From contig CALEKY010000162.1 of the NCBI GenBank assembly GCA_937902995.1, forward strand, positions 1 to 24,190: a stretch of 24,190 nucleotides of DNA, in the 5' to 3' direction. The number at the start of each line of letters is the position of its first letter. Position 1 is the first letter of the stretch. A program made the position numbers and the translations under genes. Under the pieces are notes generated by a model. It saw only the letters and a list, made by a program, of their open reading frames with translations, searched no databases and was not told where the DNA came from. Below are positions 7,438 through 14,642 of the stretch, piece by piece. This stretch comes from an uncultured Sinobacteraceae bacterium. GTDB lineage: Bacteria; Pseudomonadota; Gammaproteobacteria; Steroidobacterales; Steroidobacteraceae.

Positions 7438-9552
7438 ATGCTCGATCGCATCCAACAATTCGTCGACCGGCTGCAACTCGACACGTCGCGGGCGACGCTC
7501 GGCGTATGGATTGCGGGCATCAATGTGTTGATCGTGCTGCTCGTCGTCGGCGGCATTTCCATCTCTGCCATCGGTTCGTTGCGCGATCTTGCCGATCAAC
7601 AGGGGCAGTCGCGCGTGCAATTGGCCGGCGCAATGGCGCGCGAAGATCTGCGGCGCTTCAGCGAGGATGTGGTCACTCAGGTGAAGACCGTCGCTTCGCG
7701 TCAAACGCTGCAGCGCCTGTTGGCCGAACGGCAGATGGAAGCGATCGCGCCGTACCTGCGCCGCTCGTGCAACAGCGAAACGATCGCCTCGTGCGCGGTC
7801 TTCGAAGGCAACGTCCTGGTGGCGCAGGCCGGCGTCGAGCTGCCGTGGGAACAAGTGGCTATCAGCGCGGCCGAACAAGGCGAACGTTTTCTCGCCTCGG
7901 TCGACGGTGCTACGCACGCCGTGATGGGCGGCGCTGCGCGCATCCCGGGTACGATCGAGCGGAGACTGTACGTTGCGCGCCTGCTCGACGAACGCATGGA
8001 GCAGCTCCTGACCGAGCGCGTCGGCGTGCCCGTGCGGCTCATCAACTACCGCAGCTTCATCGCCGAGAAGAGAGTCGACGAGTTCACGCGTCTGCACTCG
8101 GCGGGCCTCTCGGATGGGCGCTCCGCTGTCGCACGCATCGACGATCCGGACGTATATGCGGCGAGCTTTCCGGTGTTCGCCGCGACGGGCGAAGCGATTG
8201 CGCTACTCGAGGCGCGTCTGGCGACGAACGAAATGGATGCTTCGGTCGGAGGATTGGTCAAACGTCTGCTCGTCACTGCGATCGTGCTCGCAGCGCTCGC
8301 CGTGCTGGCCGGCGTCATTCTCGGCCATCAAGTGACCGGACCGGTGAGCGCGTTGACCGACGCCGCAGAGCGTCTCGGTAAGGGCGACTTCTCGACATCG
8401 ATTCCCATCGGCGGCACGCAGGAAGTCGGCAAGCTCGCGCGGACCATGGAAGACATGCGCAACAATCTCGTCGAGCTCACGAATGCGTTGCGCCGCCGCG
8501 AGGCGGAAGCGCAAGCAGTACTGAGCGGCATCGTCGAAGGCGTGTACGCGGTCGATAAATCGCGCGTCATTCGTTATCTCAATCCGCAGGCTGCGCGTTT
8601 GTTGGGCGTGCAGCCCAACGAGGCGATCGGACGGTTTTGCGGCGATGTGCTCAAACCGTGCAACGTGAACGGCCAGCGACCTTGCGACACACGTTGTCCG
8701 ATTCTGCGTGCACGCACCGAGGGCAGCGCACAGGAAACGGAACACCTGGACGTGAACGGCTCGACGCCGCGCACGACGATCATCACGAGCGCTGCGCCGA
8801 TCGACGAGCTGCAGGTGCAGGTGATCCGCGACGAAACGGAGCTCGAAGGCGTGCGCCGTGCGCGCGACTCCGTGCTGGCGAACATCTCGCACGAATTCCG
8901 GACGCCGCTCGCGGCGCAGCTCGCCTCCATCGAGCTGCTGCGCGAAGGCTTGGATACGCTGCCGATCGATCAGCAGCGCGAGCTCGTGTTGTCGCTCGAA
9001 CGCGGAACGCTGCGGCTCACGAACTTGATCGACAACCTGCTCGAAAGCGTCCGCATCGAGTCGGGTCAGCTCGGAATTCGTCATCAGAGCTTGGCGCTCG
9101 AGGACGTGATTGCCGATGCCCAGGAGCTGATCGGCGCCTTGCTGAAACAGCGCCGTCAGCCGATCGAAATTGCATTGCCGAGCGATTTGCCGCACATCGA
9201 AGGCGACGGTCCGCGGCTCACGCAAGTGTTCGTGAATCTGCTTGCGAATGCGAGCAAGTACGCGCCGGAGGATTCGGTCGTGCGCATCGGCGCGACGTAC
9301 GACGATGCGCACGTGCGAGTCTGGGTCGAAGACGAAGGCCCCGGCGTTCCCCAAATAGAAAGCGGAACGATTTTCGAACGGTTCTATCGCGGTCCGGAAC
9401 AAGAGCCGGAGCCGGGCGGGCTGGGGCTCGGTCTTTGGATCGTCAAGTCCATCGTGGACCGCCACGGCGGTACGATCAGCGCACGGCGCGTTGCGGACCG
9501 GACCCGTTTCGAGGTCGTGCTGCCGAGGAGACAGGCAGGCGAAGATGATTGA
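7438..9552 (+). CDS. Membrane sensor histidine kinase (HAMP-PAS-HisKA-HATPase) with Cys-rich PAS
   Basis: A 704-residue kinase. TM1 is at about 20-45, followed by a periplasmic sensor of about 225 residues with C111 and C119. TM2 is at about 277-298, HAMP at about 299-352 and PAS at about 358-470. The HisKA H-box SHEFRTPLA has phospho-acceptor H485. The ATPase domain has the N box (NLLANASKY, from N600), G1 (DEGPG, 632-636), F box (IFERFYRG) and G2 (GLGLG, 661-665). The PAS domain holds four clustered cysteines, C401, C408, C416 and C420, in a C-x6-C-x7-C-x3-CPI pattern that could bind a metal or sense redox state; this is inference. It sits 100 bases after cysW on the same strand and 76 bases before its regulator. 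The ATG at 7438 has no clear ribosome site. The signal is unknown; sulfur status is a context-based guess. Confidence 0.93.
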   Translation: MLDRIQQFVDRLQLDTSRATLGVWIAGINVLIVLLVVGGISISAIGSLRDLADQQGQSRVQLAGAMAREDLRRFSEDVVTQVKTVASRQTLQRLLAERQMEAIAPYLRRSCNSETIASCAVFEGNVLVAQAGVELPWEQVAISAAEQGERFLASVDGATHAVMGGAARIPGTIERRLYVARLLDERMEQLLTERVGVPVRLINYRSFIAEKRVDEFTRLHSAGLSDGRSAVARIDDPDVYAASFPVFAATGEAIALLEARLATNEMDASVGGLVKRLLVTAIVLAALAVLAGVILGHQVTGPVSALTDAAERLGKGDFSTSIPIGGTQEVGKLARTMEDMRNNLVELTNALRRREAEAQAVLSGIVEGVYAVDKSRVIRYLNPQAARLLGVQPNEAIGRFCGDVLKPCNVNGQRPCDTRCPILRARTEGSAQETEHLDVNGSTPRTTIITSAAPIDELQVQVIRDETELEGVRRARDSVLANISHEFRTPLAAQLASIELLREGLDTLPIDQQRELVLSLERGTLRLTNLIDNLLESVRIESGQLGIRHQSLALEDVIADAQELIGALLKQRRQPIEIALPSDLPHIEGDGPRLTQVFVNLLANASKYAPEDSVVRIGATYDDAHVRVWVEDEGPGVPQIESGTIFERFYRGPEQEPEPGGLGLGLWIVKSIVDRHGGTISARRVADRTRFEVVLPRRQAGEDD

Positions 9553-9572
9553 AACCGGAGTTGAACGCTCGA

Positions 9573-9592
9573 GCGCAAGAGTTCTCTTGCGC
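9573..9592. promoter_or_regulatory. 20-base palindrome between sensor kinase and regulator genes
   Basis: Two perfect 9-base arms (GCGCAAGAG and its complement CTCTTGCGC) flank a 2-base centre, in the 76-base gap between the kinase stop and the regulator ATG. It could be an operator for a dimeric protein, or in RNA a stem that tunes expression of the regulator. No T run follows, so a simple terminator is unlikely. Confidence 0.5.
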
Positions 9593-9628
9593 CGAGATTT
9601 CACGATGCTCACATGATGCGCTCGCACT

Positions 9629-10303
9629 ATGAAAATTCTGTCCGCCGACGACGATAAAGATCTGCTCGCGCTGATCGCCTTCACGCTTTCGCAGGCGGGA
9701 TATCTCGTCGTGAAAGCCAGCGACGGTCCCAGCGCCATTCAGGCATTCGAAACGGAGATGCCCGATCTGGTCATCCTCGACATCAACATGCCGGGTGCGA
9801 GCGGGTTTCAGGTGTGCGAGGCGATTCGGGCGAAATCGCGCGTACCGGTCATGATGTTGACGGTGCGCGGCGAAGAAGAAGATCTCGTGAAAGCACTCGA
9901 GATCGGCGCGGACGATTATCTGACGAAGCCATTCAGTCCCCGCACGTTGCTTGCGCGTGTGAAAGCGCTGCTCAGACGGGCGGGTATGGAGAACGCCACA
10001 CCGCTCGCCGCCGGACGTATTCGTTTGGATATGGACGAGCACACGGTACAGGTCGATTCGAATCCGCCTGTGCGCTTGACGAAGCTCGAGCTGCGGTTGC
10101 TACAGATGCTGCTTGCGAACGCCGGTCACACGGTGAGCTCGGATCGCTTATTGATGCAGGTGTGGGGCCACAAAGGCTCGGGCGATCGTCAGTTGCTGAA
10201 GCAGCTCGTGCATCGACTACGACAGAAGATCGAAGTCGATCCTGCATCACCCCAGATGCTTCTGACGGCGCCTGGGGCGGGATACAAGCTCGTCGTCGAC
10301 TGA
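9629..10303 (+). CDS. OmpR-family response regulator
   Basis: A 224-residue DNA-binding regulator, the likely partner of the kinase just upstream. The receiver domain (1-115) has the acidic pocket D7-D9, phospho-acceptor D51 (LVILDINMPG), T78 and K100 (LTKPF). The C-terminal winged-helix domain (about 130-224) contains LTKLELRLLQMLLANAGHTVSSDRLL and the recognition region LKQLVHRLRQKIEVDP, ending in the hairpin sequence GAGYKLV. It is complete at normal family length. Target genes cannot be read from the sequence. A strong hairpin begins two bases after the stop, marking the end of this unit. Confidence 0.95.
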   Translation: MKILSADDDKDLLALIAFTLSQAGYLVVKASDGPSAIQAFETEMPDLVILDINMPGASGFQVCEAIRAKSRVPVMMLTVRGEEEDLVKALEIGADDYLTKPFSPRTLLARVKALLRRAGMENATPLAAGRIRLDMDEHTVQVDSNPPVRLTKLELRLLQMLLANAGHTVSSDRLLMQVWGHKGSGDRQLLKQLVHRLRQKIEVDPASPQMLLTAPGAGYKLVVD

Positions 10304-10304
10304 A

Positions 10305-10335
10305 GCGGTTTACAAACGTAAACGTTGTAAGCCGC
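10305..10335 (+). terminator. Hairpin after the response regulator gene
   Basis: Two 11-base arms (GCGGTTTACAA at 10305-10315 and TTGTAAGCCGC at 10325-10335) pair fully with one G-U pair, around a 9-base loop that can add two more pairs. It begins two bases after the stop codon. There is no T run after it, so it is either a weak or Rho-assisted terminator or an mRNA 3'-end stabiliser. Confidence 0.5.
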
Positions 10336-10356
10336 GGCTGAAGGCTGAAGGTAGAG
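10336..10356. repeat. Heptamer tract (GGCTGAA)
   Basis: GGCTGAA, GGCTGAA and GGTAGAG in register, immediately after the hairpin at 10305-10335. Member of the window's heptamer family. Confidence 0.6.
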
Positions 10357-10386
10357 CGCGCTCCGCGTGCAATGTCCCGACCCTAA

Positions 10387-10412
10387 CCCTCCCCCGCTAT
10401 CGCAGGGGAGGG
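10387..10412. repeat. Palindromic element, copy 1
   Basis: CCCTCCCC (10387-10394) pairs with GGGGAGGG (10405-10412). Inside are one mismatch, then GC/GC around a TATC loop. The layout matches the copies at 16827 and 22699. It lies between the convergent ends of the response regulator and DUF4168 genes and could act as a two-way transcription barrier. Confidence 0.6.
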
Positions 10413-10433
10413 AATCGCTTGACGCGCATGCGC

Positions 10434-10496
10434 CGGCTACAGCCTTCGTCGTGCCCTGCTGTCGCCCGTCGACTGTAGCCTGTCGCCGAGTTAGCC
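10434..10496. repeat. Heptamer tract, nine units
   Basis: Nine successive 7-base units can be laid out, from CGGCTAC through TAGCCTG to GTTAGCC, all degenerate forms of one motif. The last unit contains the stop codon of the minus-strand DUF4168 gene (complement of 10491-10493). Confidence 0.6.
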
Positions 10497-10940
10497 CCCC
10501 ATCCTCTTCCGAATCTTCTCGGCGATGCGTGCCCGCAGATCGACGTCCGCCTGCATCGTTTGAACGATGCCGTTGAACTCCTCGAGCTTCAGGCCCGTGC
10601 GCTCTACGGCTGCGATCATCTCGTTCTCGACCCTTTGCTGCGTTTGCTGCTGCTTGGCCGGATCGCCGGCGGCGCTGTCGAGCTCAGCGGCCGAGTCGGC
10701 TTGAATCTTCTGCACGGCAACGTACGCGTCGGCGAATTGATCGAGCTTCTTCTCGTCGATCGCCATCGTGGCCGTGCTCTGCGGCTGTTGTGCAGTGCTC
10801 GGTGCACGCGTCTCTGCCGGCGGATCCTGTGCTTCAGGCGTGGCCGGAGTGCGGGCGGGTTCTTGCGCCCAGCCGATCGAAAGTGCCAGCGCGGAGGCAC
10901 CAAGCAGCACGGCGCGGATGGAATGACGAATCGTATTCAT
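10491..10940 (-). CDS. DUF4168 family exported protein
   Basis: A 149-residue protein with a Sec signal peptide (basic MNTIRHSIR start, hydrophobic core, cleavage likely after the WAQ at about residue 26). A Pro/Ala/Thr/Gln-rich linker runs to about residue 55. The DUF4168 domain then begins with KKLDQFADAYVAVQKIQ and ends with GLKLEEFNGIVQTMQADVDLRARIAEKI, mostly helical. The function of DUF4168 is unknown. The start at 10940 is supported by AAGGAG (complement of 10949-10954), 8 bases upstream. It is transcribed divergently from the DUF6265 gene. The stop lies inside a heptamer repeat. Confidence 0.88.
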   Translation of the reverse strand: MNTIRHSIRAVLLGASALALSIGWAQEPARTPATPEAQDPPAETRAPSTAQQPQSTATMAIDEKKLDQFADAYVAVQKIQADSAAELDSAAGDPAKQQQTQQRVENEMIAAVERTGLKLEEFNGIVQTMQADVDLRARIAEKIRKRMGG

Positions 10941-11105
10941 AAATCAGGCTCCTTCGCGAATCGATGTTCCAAGACGCAACCCTTCCCGGCGTGCGAGGTT
11001 CCAATTCGGCGCAAATCGATCGAACGAGCATCGATCGCGTGCAAAATTCGCGGCATCGATACCCTGCTCTTGTCGGGTCAACGACTGCCGCCAAAAGGTG
11101 ACGCC

Positions 11106-11582
11106 GTGAAAATCCCTGCACGTTCAACTGCGATGCTTTTTATCGCTTTGTTCTTGCGATTGCCGACAGCGCAAGCCGATTCGCTCGACTCGCTTGCGTG
11201 GTTGGCGGGGTGCTGGGCTCAAGAGGCGGGCGAAGCCGGCACGATCGAAATCTGGATGAAACCTGCCGGAGACACGATGCTCGGCATGAGCCGAACGGTG
11301 CGTGGAGGAAAGACGGTAGGCTTCGAGTTCATGCAAATTCGCTTGCAAGGCGGAAGTCCAGTGTCGATTGCGCAGCCGTCGAATCAGAAGGAGGTGTCTT
11401 TTCCTGCATCGCGCATTTCGGCGCACGAGGTCGTGTTCGAGAATGCGGCTCACGATTTCCCGCAGCGGATCATCTATGGGGCGACGACTCCAGAGAGGCT
11501 GCATGCACGAATCGAAGGCCTGCGCAATGGCGAGCTCACAGCGGTGGAGTTCCCGATGCGCAAGGTGCCGTGCGACGGTTGA
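11106..11582 (+). CDS. DUF6265 family exported protein
   Basis: A 158-residue secreted or periplasmic protein of unknown function. The N-terminus is a signal peptide ending near AQA-DS. The mature part begins with LAWLAGCW and contains IEIWMKPAGDTMLGMSRTVRGGKTVGFEFMQIR, the hallmark of DUF6265; proteins of this type are predicted beta-barrel, lipocalin-like folds. The start is taken as GTG at 11106 because AAGGTGA lies just upstream (11095-11101). An in-frame ATG at 11133 would cut into the signal peptide. It may be co-transcribed with the DUF72 gene 30 bases downstream. Confidence 0.85.
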   Translation: MKIPARSTAMLFIALFLRLPTAQADSLDSLAWLAGCWAQEAGEAGTIEIWMKPAGDTMLGMSRTVRGGKTVGFEFMQIRLQGGSPVSIAQPSNQKEVSFPASRISAHEVVFENAAHDFPQRIIYGATTPERLHARIEGLRNGELTAVEFPMRKVPCDG

Positions 11583-11612
11583 GGACGAGCATCTCGCAGA
11601 AACGGTTGACGT

Positions 11613-12413
11613 ATGCAAAGCGACGGGATCATTCGCACAGGCATGGGAGGTTGGTCGTACGTGCCGTGGCGGCAGACCTTCTACCCTAGCGATGTGCCGC
11701 AACGAGGCGAGCTCGCGTACGCAAGCCGCCAAGTCACTGCAATAGAAATCAACAGCACGTTCTATCGCTTGCAGAAGCCCGACATATTCGCAAGCTGGCG
11801 CGACCAGACGCCGGACGATTTCGTTTTCACGACCAAGGCCTCGGGCAACGTTACGTACCGCAAAGATCTCACTGAGGCGCGCGGCACGGTCGAATGGTTC
11901 GTAAACGGCGTCACTGCGCTGTCGCCGAAGCTCGGCGCCATCCTGTGGCAATTGCCGCCGACGAAGAAATTCGAACGCGAGGAAATCGCAACTTTCTTGT
12001 CGTTCTTGCCGCGCGAGGCCAACGGCATCGAGTTGCGTCACGCGCTGGAAGTGCGACATCGCACGTTCATGTGCGAGGCTTTCATCGATCTTGCGCGAGA
12101 AACGGGCGTAACCGTCGTCTTTGCGGATACGGACGAACATCCATCGTTCGCCGACGTCACCGGCAGCTTCGTCTATGGACGGCTGAAGCGCTCGGTTTCC
12201 GAGGAGCCGACCGGGTACAGTCAGGACGCGTTGCGCACTTGGGCCGAGCGCGCGCGGCTATGGGCGAAAGGCTTGGAGCCCAATGATCTGCCGAAAGTGC
12301 TCACTGCTGCGCCGAGCGTTCAGCCGCGGGACGTTTTCCTGTTCTTCATCGGCGGTGCGAAAGAGCGAGCGCCGCTTGCAGCACGCGAGCTTGCGCGGCT
12401 CGTGCGCGAGTGA
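11613..12413 (+). CDS. DUF72 family protein (YecE-like)
   Basis: A 266-residue cytoplasmic protein of the DUF72/YecE family, which has a TIM-barrel fold and no settled function. Recognisable family segments are RTGMGGWSYVPWRQTFYP at the start, AIEINSTFYRLQ, FVFTTKASGNVTY, GAILWQLPPTKKF, IELRHALEVRH and FVYGRLKRS. The length is normal. It lies 30 bases after the DUF6265 stop without a clear ribosome site. A heptamer tract starts 7 bases after its stop. Confidence 0.92.
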   Translation: MQSDGIIRTGMGGWSYVPWRQTFYPSDVPQRGELAYASRQVTAIEINSTFYRLQKPDIFASWRDQTPDDFVFTTKASGNVTYRKDLTEARGTVEWFVNGVTALSPKLGAILWQLPPTKKFEREEIATFLSFLPREANGIELRHALEVRHRTFMCEAFIDLARETGVTVVFADTDEHPSFADVTGSFVYGRLKRSVSEEPTGYSQDALRTWAERARLWAKGLEPNDLPKVLTAAPSVQPRDVFLFFIGGAKERAPLAARELARLVRE

Positions 12414-12419
12414 AGTGCG

Positions 12420-12447
12420 GGCTGCGGGTAACGGGCTACGGGCAACG
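12420..12447. repeat. Heptamer tract (GGCTACG type), four units
   Basis: GGCTGCG, GGTAACG, GGCTACG and GGCAACG in exact 7-base register, just after the DUF72 stop. The 274-base gap to rdgC otherwise shows no gene. Confidence 0.7.
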
Positions 12448-12631
12448 GCAAGAGCGCTTCGCGGCGAGCGCAGTTTCTCGATCGATCTTGACTCGCACGT
12501 AGTTGGGGGGTCTTGGAGGACATGCGGCTAACTGCGCGCTCGTGCAGGAGATCTAGCGATCGAGCAGATTCGTGCAGTGGTACGTCGGCACGCTGAAAGT
12601 GCCTGAATCATTTCAGCGCGCAATGCAAGGA

Positions 12632-12660
12632 CTGGTTGCCTCGGCTCTCGTCCGTATACT
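12632..12660 (+). promoter_or_regulatory. Possible rdgC promoter
   Basis: TATACT (12655-12660) is a good -10 match. CTGGTT (12632-12637) would be a weak -35 at 17 bases spacing. Transcription would start about 20 bases before the rdgC ATG. The call rests on the -10 alone. Confidence 0.35.
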
Positions 12661-12687
12661 CCGGGGCTTTGCCGAGCATCCCCGTCC

Positions 12688-13608
12688 ATGTGGTTCAAGA
12701 ATCTCGTCGTCTATCGATTGCCTGAGAGCTGGTCGCTGTCGGCTGCCGAGCTCGAAGAACGCTTGTCGCAGCGTCCGCTGCAGCCTTGCGGCGCGTTCGA
12801 TATGCAGAGCCGCGGCTGGGTGCATGCAAGCGTCGCGCAGCGCTACGTGCACACGACGAACGGCCAGCATTTGATCGCGCTCGGCGTCGAGCAGAAGCTG
12901 CTGCCGGCTTCGATCATCAAGCAAGTCACGGCCGAACGCGCCGCCGAGCTCGAGCAGCAGCAGGGTTATCCCGTCGGTCGGCGTCAGTTGCGGGAGCTGC
13001 GCGAGCGCGTGACGGAAGAACTGCGCGCACGCGCGTTTTCCAGACGCCGCATCACGCGCGCGTGGATCGATCCGCAGCACGGCTGGTTCGTCGTCGATGC
13101 GGCCGGCGGTACGCGCGCCGATGAGATCGTGGAAACGCTGCGCGATACGTTGGGCAGCCTGCCGATTACGTTCCTCGAAACCGAGCGCTCGCCGCAGTCG
13201 TGCATGGCAGCGTGGCTGATGCTCGGCGATCCGCCGCTGCGGTTCGTGATCGATCAGGACCTCGAGTTGCGGGCGCTCGACCAGAGCAAAGCGACCGTCC
13301 GTTATGTGCGGCATCCGCTCGAGGGCAAGGAAATCGCCGCGCATTTGAATTCGGGCAAGTACGTCACGCGACTGGGTCTGACCTGGGCCGATCGCCTGTC
13401 GTTCGTTCTCACCGAAAAGCTCGAGATCAAGCGCGTGCAGTTCCTTGGCATCGACAAGCAAGGCGCCGAAAGCTCTTCGGACGAAATTTCTCCAGAAGAG
13501 AAGTTCGACATGGATTTCGCGTTGATGGCGGGAGAGCTTTCGCAGATGCTCGGCGAGCTGACGCAGGCGCTCGGCGGCGAAGCGGCGCGGGAAAAGCAAG
13601 CGGCTTGA
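12688..13608 (+). CDS. rdgC: Recombination-associated protein RdgC
   Basis: A 306-residue nucleoid-associated protein. In E. coli, RdgC forms a ring-shaped dimer around DNA and limits RecA activity; it is tied to replication fork restart. Family marks seen here are the N-terminal MWFKNLVVYRL, SRGWVHAS, LPASIIKQVTAERAAELEQQQGY, TRAWIDPQHGWFVVDAA, LGSLPITFLETERSPQSCMAAWL and the C-terminal FDMDFALMAGELSQMLGELTQALGG. Length matches the family. The start is clear because the conserved MWFKNL begins at the ATG. It is convergent with the lipoprotein gene, only 13 bases apart, with no terminator visible. Confidence 0.97.
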   Translation: MWFKNLVVYRLPESWSLSAAELEERLSQRPLQPCGAFDMQSRGWVHASVAQRYVHTTNGQHLIALGVEQKLLPASIIKQVTAERAAELEQQQGYPVGRRQLRELRERVTEELRARAFSRRRITRAWIDPQHGWFVVDAAGGTRADEIVETLRDTLGSLPITFLETERSPQSCMAAWLMLGDPPLRFVIDQDLELRALDQSKATVRYVRHPLEGKEIAAHLNSGKYVTRLGLTWADRLSFVLTEKLEIKRVQFLGIDKQGAESSSDEISPEEKFDMDFALMAGELSQMLGELTQALGGEAAREKQAA

Positions 13609-13621
13609 GCCGCGCGAAATC

Positions 13622-14545
13622 TCAGTCGTCCGACCAGCCGCGCGGAGGCACGACCGGAAGACCTGCCCAGCGCACGACGGCAAGGTGCACGTCTTGCTCG
13701 CGGCGAAGCTTGCGCATGAGCTCGACGAGCTGCGCTGCAAATTTGTCGCGCTCGACCTGCGATTCGATGATCGTTCCCGATTCGCGCCAAAGGTAGCGAG
13801 CAGTCAGAGTGCGTTGCGCGAGTCGGTTCTGTTCGAGCGCATCGGCCGTGACTTGTTGCGCGATCTTCAGGCCGAGTGCTTCGACGACATAGGTATCCCC
13901 GTTCGCCAGCACCTGCGCGAGCTTGCTGCAACGTTGTGCCCATGCCGGTTCGGCAGTGCGCGTGCGTCCGCATGCAAGCGTCAACGGCTGTAACGGAGGT
14001 ACGATCGTTTCGCCGAGCCAACCTACCGTCTCGCTCAACGCGGCATTGGCGCGGGCACCGAGCGCAATGCGTGCGCCGGTTACGGCTGCGACGAGCTCGT
14101 TCCAATGAACGTCGAAGGTCTCGGCACGCCCCATGGCTTCGAGGACGTGCGCTTCGACGGAGGTTTCGCGGCGTTGCTGCGCCTGCTCGAGCGCGCGCAT
14201 CCAGACGACCGCATTCGATGGTTCCAGCTTGCGGACGATCGTCTCGTACGGCTCCGGCTGACAGCCCTCGATCGCCCGGCAAAGCGCCAATTGCAGATAG
14301 GCAAGATCCGCGCGGTTCGGCGCCCGGTTCGTCGCTGCAGCAATGAGGGCCAGCGTGCGGGCGCCGTCGCGTTGGAGGTGATAGGCCGCCAGCGCTTCGG
14401 CCGCCAGGCTGTCGGCCTCAGTGGTCTGGTTCGGCCGAGCCGAGCCCTGTGCCGATGCCGTTTTTTCTTGGGTGCCGGCGCAACCGGCTGCGGCTGCCGC
14501 AATAACCAGGCAAAGGATGAACCTGTTCAGGTAGCCCTTGAGCAT
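13622..14545 (-). CDS. Predicted lipoprotein of unknown function
   Basis: A 307-residue protein that I do not recognise. It begins with a lipoprotein signal (MLKGYLNRF, a hydrophobic run, then AAAAGC with C22 as the lipidated cysteine). The mature part is mostly helical and Ala-rich. Segments such as EALAAYHLQRDGARTLALIAAATNRAP...DLAYLQLALCR and SNAVVWMRALEQAQQR look like weak TPR-like helical pairs, but no canonical TPR consensus is clear. Several further cysteines (for example CRAIEGC and CGRTR...RC) may form disulfides in the periplasm. It is divergent from the DUF6600 gene, sharing a 97-base control region. Confidence 0.75.
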   Translation of the reverse strand: MLKGYLNRFILCLVIAAAAAGCAGTQEKTASAQGSARPNQTTEADSLAAEALAAYHLQRDGARTLALIAAATNRAPNRADLAYLQLALCRAIEGCQPEPYETIVRKLEPSNAVVWMRALEQAQQRRETSVEAHVLEAMGRAETFDVHWNELVAAVTGARIALGARANAALSETVGWLGETIVPPLQPLTLACGRTRTAEPAWAQRCSKLAQVLANGDTYVVEALGLKIAQQVTADALEQNRLAQRTLTARYLWRESGTIIESQVERDKFAAQLVELMRKLRREQDVHLAVVRWAGLPVVPPRGWSDD

Positions 14546-14579
14546 GCGACTAGTTTAGCGTCTCGCCCACGAGGCCCGC

Positions 14580-14596
14580 GTTCACATTGAGTTCAC
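14580..14596. promoter_or_regulatory. GTTCAC direct repeats in a divergent promoter region
   Basis: GTTCAC occurs at 14580-14585 and again at 14591-14596, 11 bases apart (one helical turn), in the 97-base gap between the divergent lipoprotein and DUF6600 genes. Tandem 6-base half-sites at this spacing suit OmpR/PhoB-type regulators. A GAACGG/CCGTTC inverted pair (14603-14608, 14622-14627) lies just downstream. Confidence 0.35.
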
Positions 14597-14642
14597 GGTC
14601 CGGAACGGAACATGGGCACAACCGTTCTTACGGGCATAGGCC

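Noticed and set aside
8203..9738. Long minus-strand open frame (511 codons) opposite the sensor kinase
   Set aside because: The plus strand carries all kinase boxes in order; the antisense frame has no domain and is a GC shadow.
12610..12623. CTG-N8-CAG near rdgC as a LexA box
   Set aside because: The gammaproteobacterial LexA site needs CTG-N10-CAG with specific inner bases; the spacing here is two bases short.
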